The position numbers and the translations under genes were made by a program. The notes under the pieces were generated by a model. It had not been told where the DNA came from, ran no database searches, and was given only the letters and a program-made list of their open reading frames with translations. From Cryptolaemus montrouzieri (lineage: Eukaryota > Arthropoda > Insecta > Coleoptera > Coccinellidae): DNA of 64,000 nt. Shown in pieces: positions 1 to 10,205 of this stretch (positions are counted from its first letter, which is position 1; each line of letters opens with the position of its first letter). The DNA lies in NCBI GenBank assembly GCA_013387265.2, contig JABFTP020000083.1, forward strand, positions 53,988,485 through 54,052,484. Reading direction: 5' to 3'.

Positions 1-574
1 TTCAATTTATACCTGGACAAAGAATGGGCTAATCCTAAAGCCATTGCAGTCATTTCTTTTTTGGGAAGCCCAGATATTAAACTGTCCAATTGTGATCTAA
101 TGCATCTCATCAATTCTTGAACGGATGTATTTGATAAGCATTGCAAACTGAACTTATCTTTAATAGCAGACCCCAATTTGGCATCCGAAACGAGTAACTG
201 GTTCTGAACATCGCTGTCGACGAATTTTTTGAGCACTTTCTTCAAACTTTTGGATAATTTGCCTTCGACTGCAGCTGTAGTTGCAGCTAATGCCTCTGTA
301 GTATCAGCAAACTTTTGAAAATGTTTCAATTTAATCCTAAAACAAAAAATTTATAATCATAAAAATACTCAAAATCATTCGAATATACTTACACTTTACT
401 TGCCGCTTCCGGAGTTTCAAAATCTAGATATAAATTGTCTGTTTTTTGAAGTTTCTTCTCGTCCAATAACTGAAAGCATGGTTGTTTTTAGGTTAGGTAA
501 CTTCAATTATTTAAAACAAAATGACTTACCTTAAAAATTGCATACCCTGCAGGTGTTTCGAACAAAACCAACAT
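1..574 (-). CDS. NOP58: NOP58 box C/D snoRNP core protein, N-terminal part
   Basis: NOP58 is a nucleolar core protein of box C/D snoRNPs, which guide 2'-O-methylation of rRNA. Three coding exons are visible on the minus strand: 530-574, 393-469 and 1-336, all with GT-AG borders and phases that join without a break. The protein starts MLVLFETPAGYAIF and continues through LKHFQKFADTTEALAA and KKVLKKF to LGLAHSLSRY, the typical NOP5/NOP58 N-terminal domain. About 150 residues are present; the coiled-coil, Nop domain and lysine-rich tail lie beyond the left edge. The start is the first ATG and matches the family start exactly. It is divergent from RpS5, which hosts C/D snoRNAs, so a shared promoter is possible but not shown. 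Confidence 0.93.
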
Positions 575-1102
575 TTTGATTAATTTTTATTATAACATCA
601 ACTATAGTCAAGATTTATTCAACATAAGACACTGAAAATAACACAACACCGCACATAACGACGCCGAATAGAAATATGTCAAGTATGGCTAAGTTTAGAA
701 ATTAGAATGAAGAATGATTCGATTCTATGGTTCTATGGCGTCACAGAAAAATAGAATTTATATTTTACGGCATATGTTCGAAAAGTATTCATTTATTTTT
801 GACTTTTTCACAGTAATTAACCTTCGTTATTTAATAATTGTAATTCTCGTAGCTCCTAAAAATTAATATTTTCGTTATCTTGCTTAGCTCTTCCATTAAG
901 ATACCATCCTTATCGTCTCTATCCTGCGTAGCGACATCTTTTATTAGACAAGTTTTTGTTAACAGTTGTAATGGAATTCTGTTTATCTCCAATTATTTGG
1001 TGAGTTCCTGAATTATGAATTTCAAAAACGCATTATTAATTTTAAGAAAAATTTTATTAAGAATACATACGAACGCACCGTTTTTTCAAATTTTGCGCTA
1101 CT
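575..1102. promoter_or_regulatory. Intergenic region between divergent NOP58 and RpS5
   Basis: This holds the NOP58 5' leader and upstream DNA shared with RpS5. It is AT-rich, and I see no convincing ORF or repeat. A bidirectional arrangement is inferred only from the head-to-head layout. Confidence 0.4.
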
Positions 1103-1140
1103 TATATAAAGTGGTGGGAGGTGTTTCCGCTCTTCACTGT
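1103..1140 (+). promoter_or_regulatory. Putative RpS5 core promoter (TATA box and pyrimidine-rich start)
   Basis: TATATAAA lies at 1103-1110. About 25-30 bases downstream is a pyrimidine-rich stretch, CTCTTCACTG (1130-1139), that resembles an initiator and a 5'TOP start of a ribosomal protein mRNA. A non-coding first exon would then run to the donor at 1265/1266. The start site is inferred, not observed. Confidence 0.4.
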
Positions 1141-1420
1141 TTCTGTGATCGACAAATGGTCGTCTTGTCGCTTTGTATTTCTTTCCGGTTCACGTTGCAG
1201 AAGAAGCAGACGTGAACTTTCTACGTTAATTTTTTTGAATGTTAATAAATAGATATAAATAAAAGGTAAGTTCAAATTTATACCCTGAATTTCTTTATTT
1301 AAAATATCATTAATAACTTTGTATATCCTCTTTGTGAGTAATTCTTTAACATTTTTTTAGCACGTGTTTCACGTTTTCGAAATGTATTGTTTTATATATT
1401 GATTTTAATGTTATTCGAGT

Positions 1421-1498
1421 TCTAAATGATGATATTTCCATATATTCTGACACCTCTTGGCAGAATTAACGTTGTTGATGAATTTTTATCTGAAAATA
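1421..1498 (+). ncRNA. Box C/D snoRNA in RpS5 intron 1
   Basis: Box C is ATGATGA (1426-1432), D' is CTGA (1447-1450), a C'-like TTGATGA lies at 1475-1481, and box D is CTGA (1490-1493). C to D spans 68 nt, normal for the class. It sits inside the 5'UTR intron 1266-1555, about 62 nt before the acceptor, as expected for intron-processed snoRNAs. A weak terminal stem (GAGTT with AACTT) can be drawn. It is a paralogue of the snoRNA in the next intron: identical C-to-D' spacing and the same CTGACACCTCTT block. The rRNA target was not determined. Confidence 0.75.
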
Positions 1499-1561
1499 AA
1501 ACTTTTGATATAACCTAACTTATGTTTCTACCAAGCCTCACAGTTTTCATTTTAGGAAATC

Positions 1562-2625
1562 ATGGCTGATGAATTCGACGATTTTCAAGGTGGTGGCTTG
1601 GGTGCTCCACAATTAGCTGAACTACCAGAAATCAAATTGTTCGGTAGATGGAACTGCGAGGATGTACAAGTTAATGATATGTCCTTACATGTGAGTGATT
1701 AGGTAAAATTCTTGTTGAAAAAAGTTATTCTAATATTTGATTTACATGATGATAACAACATATTTTCTGACACCTCTTCAGACAAATCCTTGGTGATCTT
1801 TTTATTACTGATGAACAATTTTCATATTCTCAGATTGCTATATGTGAAACATTGAATTATTTTGAGAATATTTTCAGGATTATATTGCCGTTAAAGAAAA
1901 GAATGCCAAATACCTTCCTCACTCTGCTGGAAGGTATGCGGCTAAGAGATTCAGAAAGGCACAATGTCCAATCGTAGAACGATTGACTAATTCTCTTATG
2001 ATGCATGGAAGAAACAATGGTAAAAAATTGATGGCTGTAAGGATAGTAAAGCATGCTTTTGAAATCATCCATCTTTTGACTGGGGAAAATCCCCTACAGG
2101 TAAGAAATTTTGGTCATGTTTGTTGCAGATGATGATTAATTTACGTTTTAGGTATTAGTGACAGCAATCATTAATTCTGGTCCCAGAGAAGACTCCACAC
2201 GTATTGGTAGAGCCGGTACTGTAAGAAGACAAGCTGTAGATGTATCGCCGTTGCGAAGAGTTAACCAGGCTATCTGGCTGTTGTGCACGGGAGCTCGTGA
2301 AGCTGCCTTCAGAAACATCAAAACAATCGCTGAATGTTTAGCAGATGAGCTGATCAACGCTGCTAAGGTAGGTTAATTCTTCAAATTTAATTGTCCTATC
2401 TAATGCTACTTTGTATATATTACATTGTAGTTTCGCTTTAGGACTAAATTATTTGCAAGAAATGTTGAATTTGAAGATTTATTTATCTTTGAATAACATT
2501 ACTTGCTACATTTATAATTTATTTTCAATAAATTTTAATTGCCAATTTTTTATGCAGGATCCTCCAATTAGTATGCAATCAAGAAGAAAGATGAATTGGA
2601 ACGAGTTGCTAAATCTAATCGTTAA
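1562..2625 (+). CDS. RpS5: 40S ribosomal protein S5 (uS7); last exon disrupted
   Basis: This is a small-subunit ribosomal protein of the decoding-region head. Coding exons are 1562-1690, 1878-2099 and 2152-2367 (43, 74 and 72 codons, all phase 0). They encode MADEFDDFQ..., then EKNAKYLPHSAGRYAAKRF, then GPREDSTRIGRAGTVRRQAV through ADELINAAK, fully typical of S5. The last exon should encode the conserved 22-residue tail (SYAIKKKDELERVAKSNR). It begins at 2558, but the conserved frame needs one more base at the junction, and that frame carries a TAG at the expected Ser codon (about 2569-2571) before continuing to the normal stop at 2623-2625. As sequenced, splicing gives a wrong tail or a truncated one. 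The introns argue against a retrocopy. It may be an assembly error, a decayed duplicate, or a real variant. Confidence 0.85.
1741..1816 (+). ncRNA. Box C/D snoRNA in RpS5 intron 2
   Basis: Box C is ATGATGA (1746-1752), D' is CTGA (1767-1770), a C'-like TGGTGAT lies at 1791-1797, and box D is CTGA (1808-1811). C to D spans 66 nt. It lies in intron 1691-1877, about 66 nt before the acceptor. It shares the D'-adjacent block CTGACACCTCTT and the 21-nt C-to-D' spacing with the intron 1 snoRNA, while the guide regions have diverged. The target is unknown. Confidence 0.75.
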
Positions 2626-2643
2626 GTATTTCTTGATGTAAGG

Positions 2644-2649
2644 AATAAA
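2644..2649 (+). terminator. RpS5 polyadenylation signal
   Basis: AATAAA lies 19 bases after the conserved-frame stop codon, a usual distance for a short ribosomal-protein 3'UTR. Confidence 0.5.
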
Positions 2650-3740
2650 GTATTTCTTATTCAAATATTTGTTTCAATTTTAAATCCTAATTTCGAAATT
2701 TTCATTATTCTGTGAATAAAAGACTCAAATGAAAAGGATTTTTTGTTGTAAAATTTAGGTAGGTTTTTCTAATAAATGAACGAGAGCTTCTTGAGAAAAG
2801 TATTCAGAAAAATGCTGATTTTTGGAGAAAATTTCTCTAATTTTATGGACATTGCAACCAAAATTTTATTGAACTGTGAATTGAAAATTTCAAGTAGGCT
2901 GCTATCAAATTGTCAAAAATAATGAAACAATGATTATAAATGACACCAGCCTACTCGAACTTTTTCAATAGTAAGTTTCTTGAAATTTTGGTTGCAGGAT
3001 TTTATTTTTTTCTCAGAAAATATGCACTTATAGAAAAGCATAAGGGACAGGAATTTGCTATTGAAATTAAATTATTTTATGGTCCAATTACACTTTCTGA
3101 GGAAGTTCTATTAAAAAAAACAAGAAATGTTTTCATATATAGAACAGATGAATTATTGAGAAAACTTGGATTTTCAAAGAATTTCAAGCTTGTTTTCTAT
3201 GTTTGCAAAGAAAAATTTAAACCACATGTTTTCACATGTGAAAACTATAATAAAATATCTTTGATATAAATAAATATTCTTGAAATATACAAACAATAAA
3301 TCTGGCATAGATAACTTGAAGATAATTTTATATGTCACAGCAAGTTTTAAACACATCTAAATTATATAAGTATACAAAGTAATTTCTTTAATTTTCTGTC
3401 TTCAGGTCTGATAAAAAGATTCTGAAAAATATTTGACAGGTCTGTCTAAAAATTGTGTCATCAATTTGAGCTACCTTCCAGAAGATGGCAGCACTAAAAA
3501 TATAACTATAATTCAAAAATATTTTCATTTCAAATGAATTGCTTCGAATTTTCGAATGAACTTTATAGTTTTATGATACGAAAACCCTTCAAAACACAAA
3601 TAATTTTCATTATGTTGCTATAAACTTCCATTAAATAACCTTAGAAGTAAGAATATTCTTATAAACAACCAAATTTATGTGAAATCAAATACAAGTAAAC
3701 GATAATTTCTACTAAAATATATTTGAATTGTGGAGGCCGT
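2650..3740. other. AT-rich intergenic DNA with a small inverted repeat
   Basis: There is no supportable gene. At 2886-2970 an inverted pair, AAGTAGGCTGCT and AGCCTACTCGAA, encloses about 50 bases. The same terminal motif occurs at about 23601 beside a Tc1-like remnant, so this is probably a residual transposon end. A 109-codon open frame at 2940-3269 has no recognisable features. Confidence 0.4.
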
Positions 3741-3789
3741 TACTTGATGTAGATCCATGATATAAATGAGATAAAAAACACAAGGTTTA

Positions 3790-4640
3790 ACTTTAATCTA
3801 CACTTTATTTGATAAAATTCGACGACGTTTCGCTGACAGCAGCTTTATCAAGAATGACAAACAGAATGAAGAGTATGGTATTATAAACAAATAGTAGAAC
3901 AAGTTGGATGAATAACAGGAAAATCCACACCGAGCCATTGTACAGTTAGTATGAAAGGTAATAAAAACTAATTAAACAAGTTAAGTAGGGGTGAATAATT
4001 CACATCTACCTGCTCATTCAAAAGCTTGTCCGAATGTTTGTATCTATTTATTTCTAATGCTTCTAGGAGATCTAATTTTAAACTTTTTGATTTTATATGT
4101 AATATGTCAAAGTTTTTATTGAATGAATGGTTTTCTTTTATTAAGTGGTTTGAATAATTTGAATCAGATTTATTTTTATCGAAGCTACGTTTATGTACAG
4201 ATGTTCTTATGCCAAAACTCCTATAGGTCCTACCGATATAAATTTTATCACAAGAACCGCAATTGAGTTTATAGATTCCTGATTTACTTGATTTTTCAAC
4301 ATGAGATTTATTATTTTTAATATGTTTACCTAAGTTATTAGAAGTTTTGAAAGTTATATTAAGATTTTGTTTGACGAGAAAGGATTTAATATTTGTACTT
4401 GCAGAACCGCAGAATGTTAAACTGTTGAATATTTTATAGTCTTTATGAATAGGATATACTTCATTTATTGCTTTCTGATACAGTTTTTACGAATGATTAG
4501 ATCTATCATATCCGGATTATATGAATTATTAATGGCTATCTGTTTGATGATGTTTAACTCTTTATTATAATCTTCTACTGATAAAGGTAAATTGAGTAAC
4601 CGATGTACCATGCTGTTTAAAGCTGCAACTTTGTGTTGAA
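3790..4640 (-). mobile_element. Penelope-like element fragment (GIY-YIG end), family A, minus copy
   Basis: Read on the minus strand, a degenerate frame encodes the C-terminal part of a Penelope-like retroelement: a thumb/linker region, then GIYKLNCGSCDKIYIGRT and KRSFDKNKSDSNYSNHL, the GIY-YIG endonuclease signature. Frames are broken in places. It abuts an inverted partial copy at 4663-5160, the inverted layout often seen in Penelope-like elements. Its outer end carries a degenerate hammerhead motif. Confidence 0.75.
3815..3860 (-). ncRNA. Hammerhead-ribozyme-like motif at Penelope-like element A end (degenerate)
   Basis: On the minus strand: ATTC, TTGATAA, an extra A, the hairpin GCTG-CTGT-CAGC, GAAAC, then GTCGTC and GAAT. 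This follows the hammerhead core order. Core positions C3 and G8 are replaced by U and A, so their pairing could be kept. Stem I is only about 4 bp. Activity is doubtful. Confidence 0.4.
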
Positions 4641-4662
4641 TTGGATGTAAATGAATGTAAAT

Positions 4663-5160
4663 TACATTAATAATTCATATAATCCGGATATTATAGATCT
4701 AATCATTCGTAAAAACTGTATCAGAAAGCAATAAATGAAGTATATCCTATTCATAAAGACTATAAAATATTCAACAGTTTAACATTCTGCGGTTCTGCAA
4801 GTACAAATATTAAATCCTTTCTCGTCAAACAAAATCTTAATATAACTTTCAAAACTTCTAATAACTTAGGTAAACATATTAAAATAATAAATCTCGTGTT
4901 GAAAATCAAGTAAATCAGGAATCTATGAACTCAATTGCGGTTCTTGTGATAAAATTTACATCGGTAGGACCTATAGGAGTTTTGGCATAAGAACATCTGA
5001 ACATAAACGTAGCTTTGATAAAATAAATCTGATTCAAATTCTGGAACCACTCAATAAAAGAAAACCATTCACTCAATAAAAACTTTGACATATTACATAT
5101 AAAATCAAAAAGTTTAGAATTAGATTAGATTTAGCATTAGAAATAAATAGATACAAACAT
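4663..5160 (+). mobile_element. Penelope-like element fragment, family A, plus copy
   Basis: This is the reverse complement of much of 3990-4560. It carries the same linker and GIY-YIG region on the plus strand with further indels and stop codons. Together with the minus copy it makes an imperfect palindrome of about 1.4 kb. Homology ends near 5165. Confidence 0.7.
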
Positions 5161-5164
5161 TCGG

Positions 5165-5815
5165 ACAACAAAAACTTAATTCTTGATAAGTAGTCAAAGA
5201 TCCATGGTTAAAAACAATCAATAATGTGAAATACCGAGTGATTCCATATAAATTATATTGTATGTATGAATAGTTAATGAATGAATGCAATTTTAAATCA
5301 AAACAGTCTTTAATCAATTTTTCAGAATTACAATATATAAACCAAAGCTTACCAAGAAAATTCAGTAAATATTTAAATAGTAAACATTATCTGTGGATCA
5401 TGTACAATTTCTTATGACATAATATCGAGTCGACTGTTACTAAGTTATATTTGATCATCATTCGGTGATTTTAGTTTACTTTATAAAGAATATTACGAAA
5501 TTAGATGAAAAATATTTAATTAACAAAGGTTATAGCTATTTCGATATTTCTATCATCATCACACGTTTACAAATTCTGAGTTAAAACTAAGGTACAGTTA
5601 TCTTAAATATAGAAAAACAGGTATCAATTATGGAGAGAGAAAATAAAAAGTTTTCTACTATTGGAATATAGATATATATTCAAAGGTACATTCATAATTA
5701 CTTAAAAATTCAAATATTTTTGATGCCAAAGACAAAACTCACAAATTAGACAATTCAGGAATATACGGACTGTGTTGCCTTGGTTCTAACTGACTAAACA
5801 TAGGCCAGACTAGTT
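5165..5815. repeat. Intergenic DNA with a dispersed repeat block
   Basis: Bases about 5200-5285 (GATCCATGGTTAAAAAC..., CCATATAAATT) recur at about 24255-24330 with few changes. The two stretches share no coding potential. The rest is AT-rich with no recognised feature. Confidence 0.45.
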
Positions 5816-5819
5816 TTTT

Positions 5820-6440
5820 GTGATTTATCACGATTTAATCTTAGTCCATTTGATGAGAACCATTGCTCAGCACTCTCAAGTGAATTGCCATTTTTCTGCA
5901 GAAAGCCGTAAGCAGTGGGGTCCACAGCAAGAATACTTGTATCATCAGCTTACAGATAAGTCATTGGGCTGGTTATATTGGATGATAAATATATTTATAT
6001 ATAATATAAATAAGACCGGACCCAAGATCGATCCTTGGGGAACACCCACTCGTATCATTTTTACTAGTAATACGTGCCCCACCCACGAGGCAGCCTGTTT
6101 TCTGTCATCCAGATAAGATTCATACATGTCTAGCGTCCTACCACGGACTCCATAATAATATTATAGCTTCTGCAAAAGTAACTTCCTTATAACACAATCA
6201 AATCCTTTAGTTAAGTCACAGACTAGAAGTTCGACTCTCTGACACTGGTCGATGGCATCTGTGACCGCCTCCGTCAGTTCAACCAATGCTATAAATGTAG
6301 ATCTGCCTGCTCTAAATCCGTGCTGACTATCATCCAATATATGACCTTTTTCCAGGAATTCCACAAGTCGGCGTTTCAGTATTTCCTCGAATCCAGAAAT
6401 TCTATTGAATGATTTATTACATTTGCGTTACAAACTCAAT
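5820..6440 (-). mobile_element. LINE reverse transcriptase fragment
   Basis: The minus strand encodes reverse transcriptase blocks in order: LDDSQHGFRAGRSTF, then the DLTKGFD block, then GVPQGSILGPVLFILYIN, then the catalytic ADDTS and WFSSNGLRLNRDKSQ. These match non-LTR (Jockey/CR1-type) reverse transcriptases. Frames shift between blocks, and no endonuclease or 3' end is present, so it is a dead internal fragment. Confidence 0.8.
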
Positions 6441-6696
6441 TGTTTAATCAATACTGCGTATCGCTCTTACAACAGTCGACAAGAGAGAGATTTATTTCTT
6501 GTTTAATCAACATATACTAACACAAACTTGCGCAATTACGTACCGAAAGTGCCTGCTAGCGCCATCTCTAAGATATAAGTACATACAGCATAAACGTATA
6601 AGCATAACACTATTTAGAATTACGTTATATTCCAACAGTAACTTATCAATATGGCAACTATGTGAAATACTGCATATTAGAAGTGGCCTTTTGTAC

Positions 6697-6760
<64 letters not shown>

Positions 6761-7165
6761 GTCATGTGAAAACATAAGTTTGAATGACATGTCAGAAAAA
6801 TTTAAAACAATTTAAAGGTAATACATTAAAAGTCAGGTACATAAAACTGTCGATATATTCTTCTACCGAATAAAAACAATAACACAACAAGAAGTTCTTC
6901 TCACAAGATTTAAACCTAATAAGAGAATATTTTCTACACTCTGATAGCAGTCTGTTGTGTATCTTCAAGTTAATATAGTTCTTTCTGTCTTCGTTGATCT
7001 GAAGCACAGGCACAGAAGATCGGTTGCATACCTAGTAGGATATAAATGCACATCTACATGGGAAGAGTACCTTTCCGAATTTGAATGAACATACATGATC
7101 TGCGAATAGATATAGAGAGAAGGCAGTGACAAGATTTTAGAGTGTATAAAAAATGGCCTGCTATG
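6441..7165. other. Intergenic DNA
   Basis: AT-rich with no gene recognised. It contains the (AT)n tract listed separately. Confidence 0.4.
6701..6758. repeat. (AT)n microsatellite
   Basis: About 29 uninterrupted AT units. Confidence 0.98.
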
Positions 7166-7174
7166 ATCCAGCTC

Positions 7175-7500
7175 CTGCTATCACTCTAACTGCTCTTTTC
7201 TGAAGGCGAAAATTCTATCCACGCCGCGAGAATTGCCCCAAAGCACCTCACCATAAGACAAAATTGAATGGAAGAGGGAGAAATATGTTGATCTAAAAAT
7301 GTGGTCAGCATAGTTCGAATAGTGCATCTTCCTTAATAAGAAGACAACAGATGACAGTCGACCAGCCAAAGTCTCCAGAGTGATGACAGGCTGTCTCAGT
7401 GGAAGACCCAACATTGAAGCGAAGGATCATGGTTTGTGTCTTACCTCGATTCAGTTTCAAAGCGTTTGTTCTGAACCACGTCTCAGCCTTGGCCAAGGCT
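7175..7500 (-). mobile_element. LINE fragment, reverse transcriptase C-terminal part
   Basis: Minus-strand frames encode WFRTNALKLNRGKTQTM, LETLAGRLSSVVFLLRKM and FHSILSYGEVLWGNS, the typical thumb and connection region downstream of the YADD motif in Jockey-like LINEs. It is frameshifted and fuses directly to a plus-strand LINE at about 7500. Confidence 0.75.
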
Positions 7501-8505
7501 ACATTTTTCAAATTATAAACAGTAAGCCTGTCACCTTGAAGCATGTGGCCAAGTACATCGCACAGCCTCTTTCATTTATAGTTAATATGTCGATGCATTG
7601 TGGAATATTCCCAGATTTATTAAAGAACGCTAGAATAAAGGCAGTTTACAAAAAAGGAGACAAAGCGAATGTTGAAAATTACAGGCCCATTGCGGTATTG
7701 AATGTACTAAGCAAAATCTTTGGGAAAATTATTTATGAGACATTCATGGCGTTTTTGGAGAAGCATTCCATACTGCACGAAGCACAAAATGGGTTTCGTC
7801 GAGGTCGTTCCACAATTAGAGCAGTATACAAAGCACTATGTGACAAAATAAAGTAGCTTAATGATGGAAAACCTACCTTGACGATGTGTGTCGATCTCTA
7901 AAGCATTTAACTGCGTAAATTTTGAACTATTGGTCAAAAAGTTATAACGATATGGTATACGGGGTACAGCCTCAGAACTTGTGTCATCATAACTCAAAGA
8001 TCGAAGACAGTTTATTTCGAGATGAACAGAAGCGAGGAGTACCTCAGGGTTCTATACTGGGGCCACTGCTCTATCTTCTATATACAAATGACCTGCCGGG
8101 CGTTCTGGGCGATGGAGCAGTTCAATTTGCTGATGATACGTCCTGTCACATGTTGGGGACAGCGATCAAGAGCTGAAAGATGCAGTTTGTCGAGAACTTG
8201 ACGACATGGAGGAATATTTCAAGAACAACTTTTTGAAACTTAATCTCGAGAAGACGCAGCTCTGAAATATTCATACAGGCGACACCAAGAGAAACTACAA
8301 CTGAACTTCGATGGTATAAGCTGGAGTCACAGAGCCACATTAAGTTCCTTGGCATGGAGATTGACCACAAAATAGACTGGAGGATCCATATAGATAATCT
8401 AATGAGACAGCTGAGTAGGTACTGTTATGCTCTGAGGATATTGAGCATGGAGGTCTGTAAGGAGATTGCCATCATCGCCTACCATTCTTTTGTCGAGTCG
8501 TTTTT
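7500..8505 (+). mobile_element. LINE fragment, reverse transcriptase N-terminal and catalytic part
   Basis: The plus strand encodes CGIFPDLLKNARIKAVYKKG, NYRPIAVLNVLSKIFGK and NGFRRGRSTIRAV. In shifted frames it continues with RGVPQGSILGPLLYLLYTNDL, FADDTS, and a FLGMEIDHKIDWR block near 8350. Several frameshifts and stops are present. The family resembles the LINE at 48.4-50.5 kb. Confidence 0.78.
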
Positions 8506-8745
8506 TTTTCCAGGAAGGTAACAAACCGATTCTTCAAAAGTCTCTCAAAGAGTTTAGCTAAGATTGGAATTATATAAATGGAACAGTAATTACCTAATTC
8601 GTGGGGTTCCCTTTTTTTAAGATGAGTATAACTTTAGCTTTTTTAAAGACGTCCGGGAATACCCCCTCAACCTGGCATCTATTGAAGAGTGCACAAAGTG
8701 AATCCGAGATGCTAGTGCTAATAGATTTAACTTAATAATGCTTAA
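8505..8745 (-). mobile_element. LINE fragment, start of reverse transcriptase domain
   Basis: The minus strand encodes LFNRCQVEGVFPDVFKKAKV followed by LKKGNP, the first conserved block of a LINE reverse transcriptase. It ends close to the 3' end of the zinc-finger gene. Confidence 0.6.
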
Positions 8746-8775
8746 AAGCATTCTTATTGAACACTTGATAGTCAT

Positions 8776-10205
8776 TTATGATTTATCAGATACGCACTTT
8801 TTATAAGCATCTTTAAGTTTGTTTATAAAAGTGGCTTCATCGCCATAATCGATATTCTTGCAATTTAAACCTGCATGTACACTTTCCACATGTACCATGA
8901 GATTACTTTTAAGAGTAGCTTGATAATCACATTGACTGCATTTATGTTTTATTCCTAAATGTTCACTTTCGACGTGCATTTTAAGATTTCCTTTATAATT
9001 AGCTTGGTAGTCGCATTGAGTACACTTGAAATTTTTGATACCCTGATGCACACTCCTTATATGCAACTTCAGATTAGTGTTACGATTCGCCCGATAATCA
9101 CATAAGCTACACTTGTGCTTTTTCAAACGAAGATGTATATTTTCTACATGCTTTTTAAGACGATCCTTATGCGTCGCCTGGTAACTACATTGAGTACATT
9201 TGTGATATATTCCCAAATGTAAACACTCTATATGCACTTCAAGACTGACTTTTTGAGATGCTCGATAGTCACAATAATTGCACTCGTAATTTTTAATTCC
9301 TTCATGTACAGTTTTTGCATGTATTGCCAAATAATTTTTACGAGTAGCTTGATAACCACACTGGCTACATTTATAATTTATGCCTAAATGTACACTATCT
9401 ATATGCGCCTTAAGGTTGCCTCTATCATTTACTTGATAGTCACATTGCTTACATTTGAATATTTTTTTGTTGAAATGTACGCTATTTACATGAATTCTGA
9501 GATAATCTTTTCTTTTCACTTGATAATCGTAATAATTACATTTGTGTTTTTTATTCCAAAATGTTCGTTATTGATGTGTTGATCGAGGTAAGTTTTTCTA
9601 CTCGCCTGAAAGTCACATTGAATACATTTATGGTTTTTATAGCTACATCTAGATCACTTATATCCTCTTTAACTATTTGCTTCAAGACATCTTGATATTC
9701 TTCTTGAGTTGTCGATAAATCACTATCCTCTTTCTTCACAGAATCTTTCAAGCTATAAGAAGAAAATACAAAAGATCATGTAAATTATCATTTGAATAAG
9801 TTGTGAATATCATACTCTATAAAAACATCTTGGTCCCATTTAATCCTATCCTTATCAATAAAATTTTTACTGTCTTCTACTTCCCCATAAAATAATTCTT
9901 TGAGTTCCGTACATTCCTCAGGTTGTTCAGTTTTAATTATAAATGTATTCTGCTCGTTCAATTTTACATGTATCCTAAAAATTAATAAACATCAGCTAGA
10001 ATTTGAATTCTTCCCAATAATTTTATTTTGAGGCATATAACATTTCAAATATGCAACTAATATCTCACTTTGATAATGCCTGCAATTCAACCTTTCCTTC
10101 TGAGTTGATAAATTGATTATCTTGACTTTGTTCATCGTCAAGAGACTCTGTTTTTATTTTTGAGATATCCATATTGCATGAACTTAGGTCAATCCATTGC
10201 ATCAT
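8776..10205 (-). CDS. C2H2 zinc-finger protein with apparent frameshifts
   Basis: This looks like a nuclear DNA-binding protein. Exon 1 is 10069-10205 (starts MMQWIDLSSCNMDISKIKTE, acidic), exon 2 is 9816-9974, and exon 3 is about 8776-9769, with phases that agree. Exon 3 encodes about nine tandem C2H2 fingers of the form KCSQCDYQA..L..HV.SVH, eight of them in one uninterrupted frame (8776-9519). The first of those eight has Tyr for its second Cys. Between exon 3's acidic start and the fingers the frame shifts twice, at 9634-9640 and 9547-9552, both in A runs; one extra A at the second site would restore G-I-K-K-H-K-C. It could be a sequencing error or a young pseudogene. I do not recognise an orthologue. 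LINE debris lies immediately downstream. Confidence 0.75.

Noticed and set aside
2118..2150. ATGATGA in RpS5 intron 3 as a third snoRNA box C
   Set aside because: Only about 25 bases remain before the acceptor and there is no box D.
2940..3269. 109-codon open frame
   Set aside because: No domain, no splice signals, AT-driven composition, and it starts inside a transposon-like inverted repeat.
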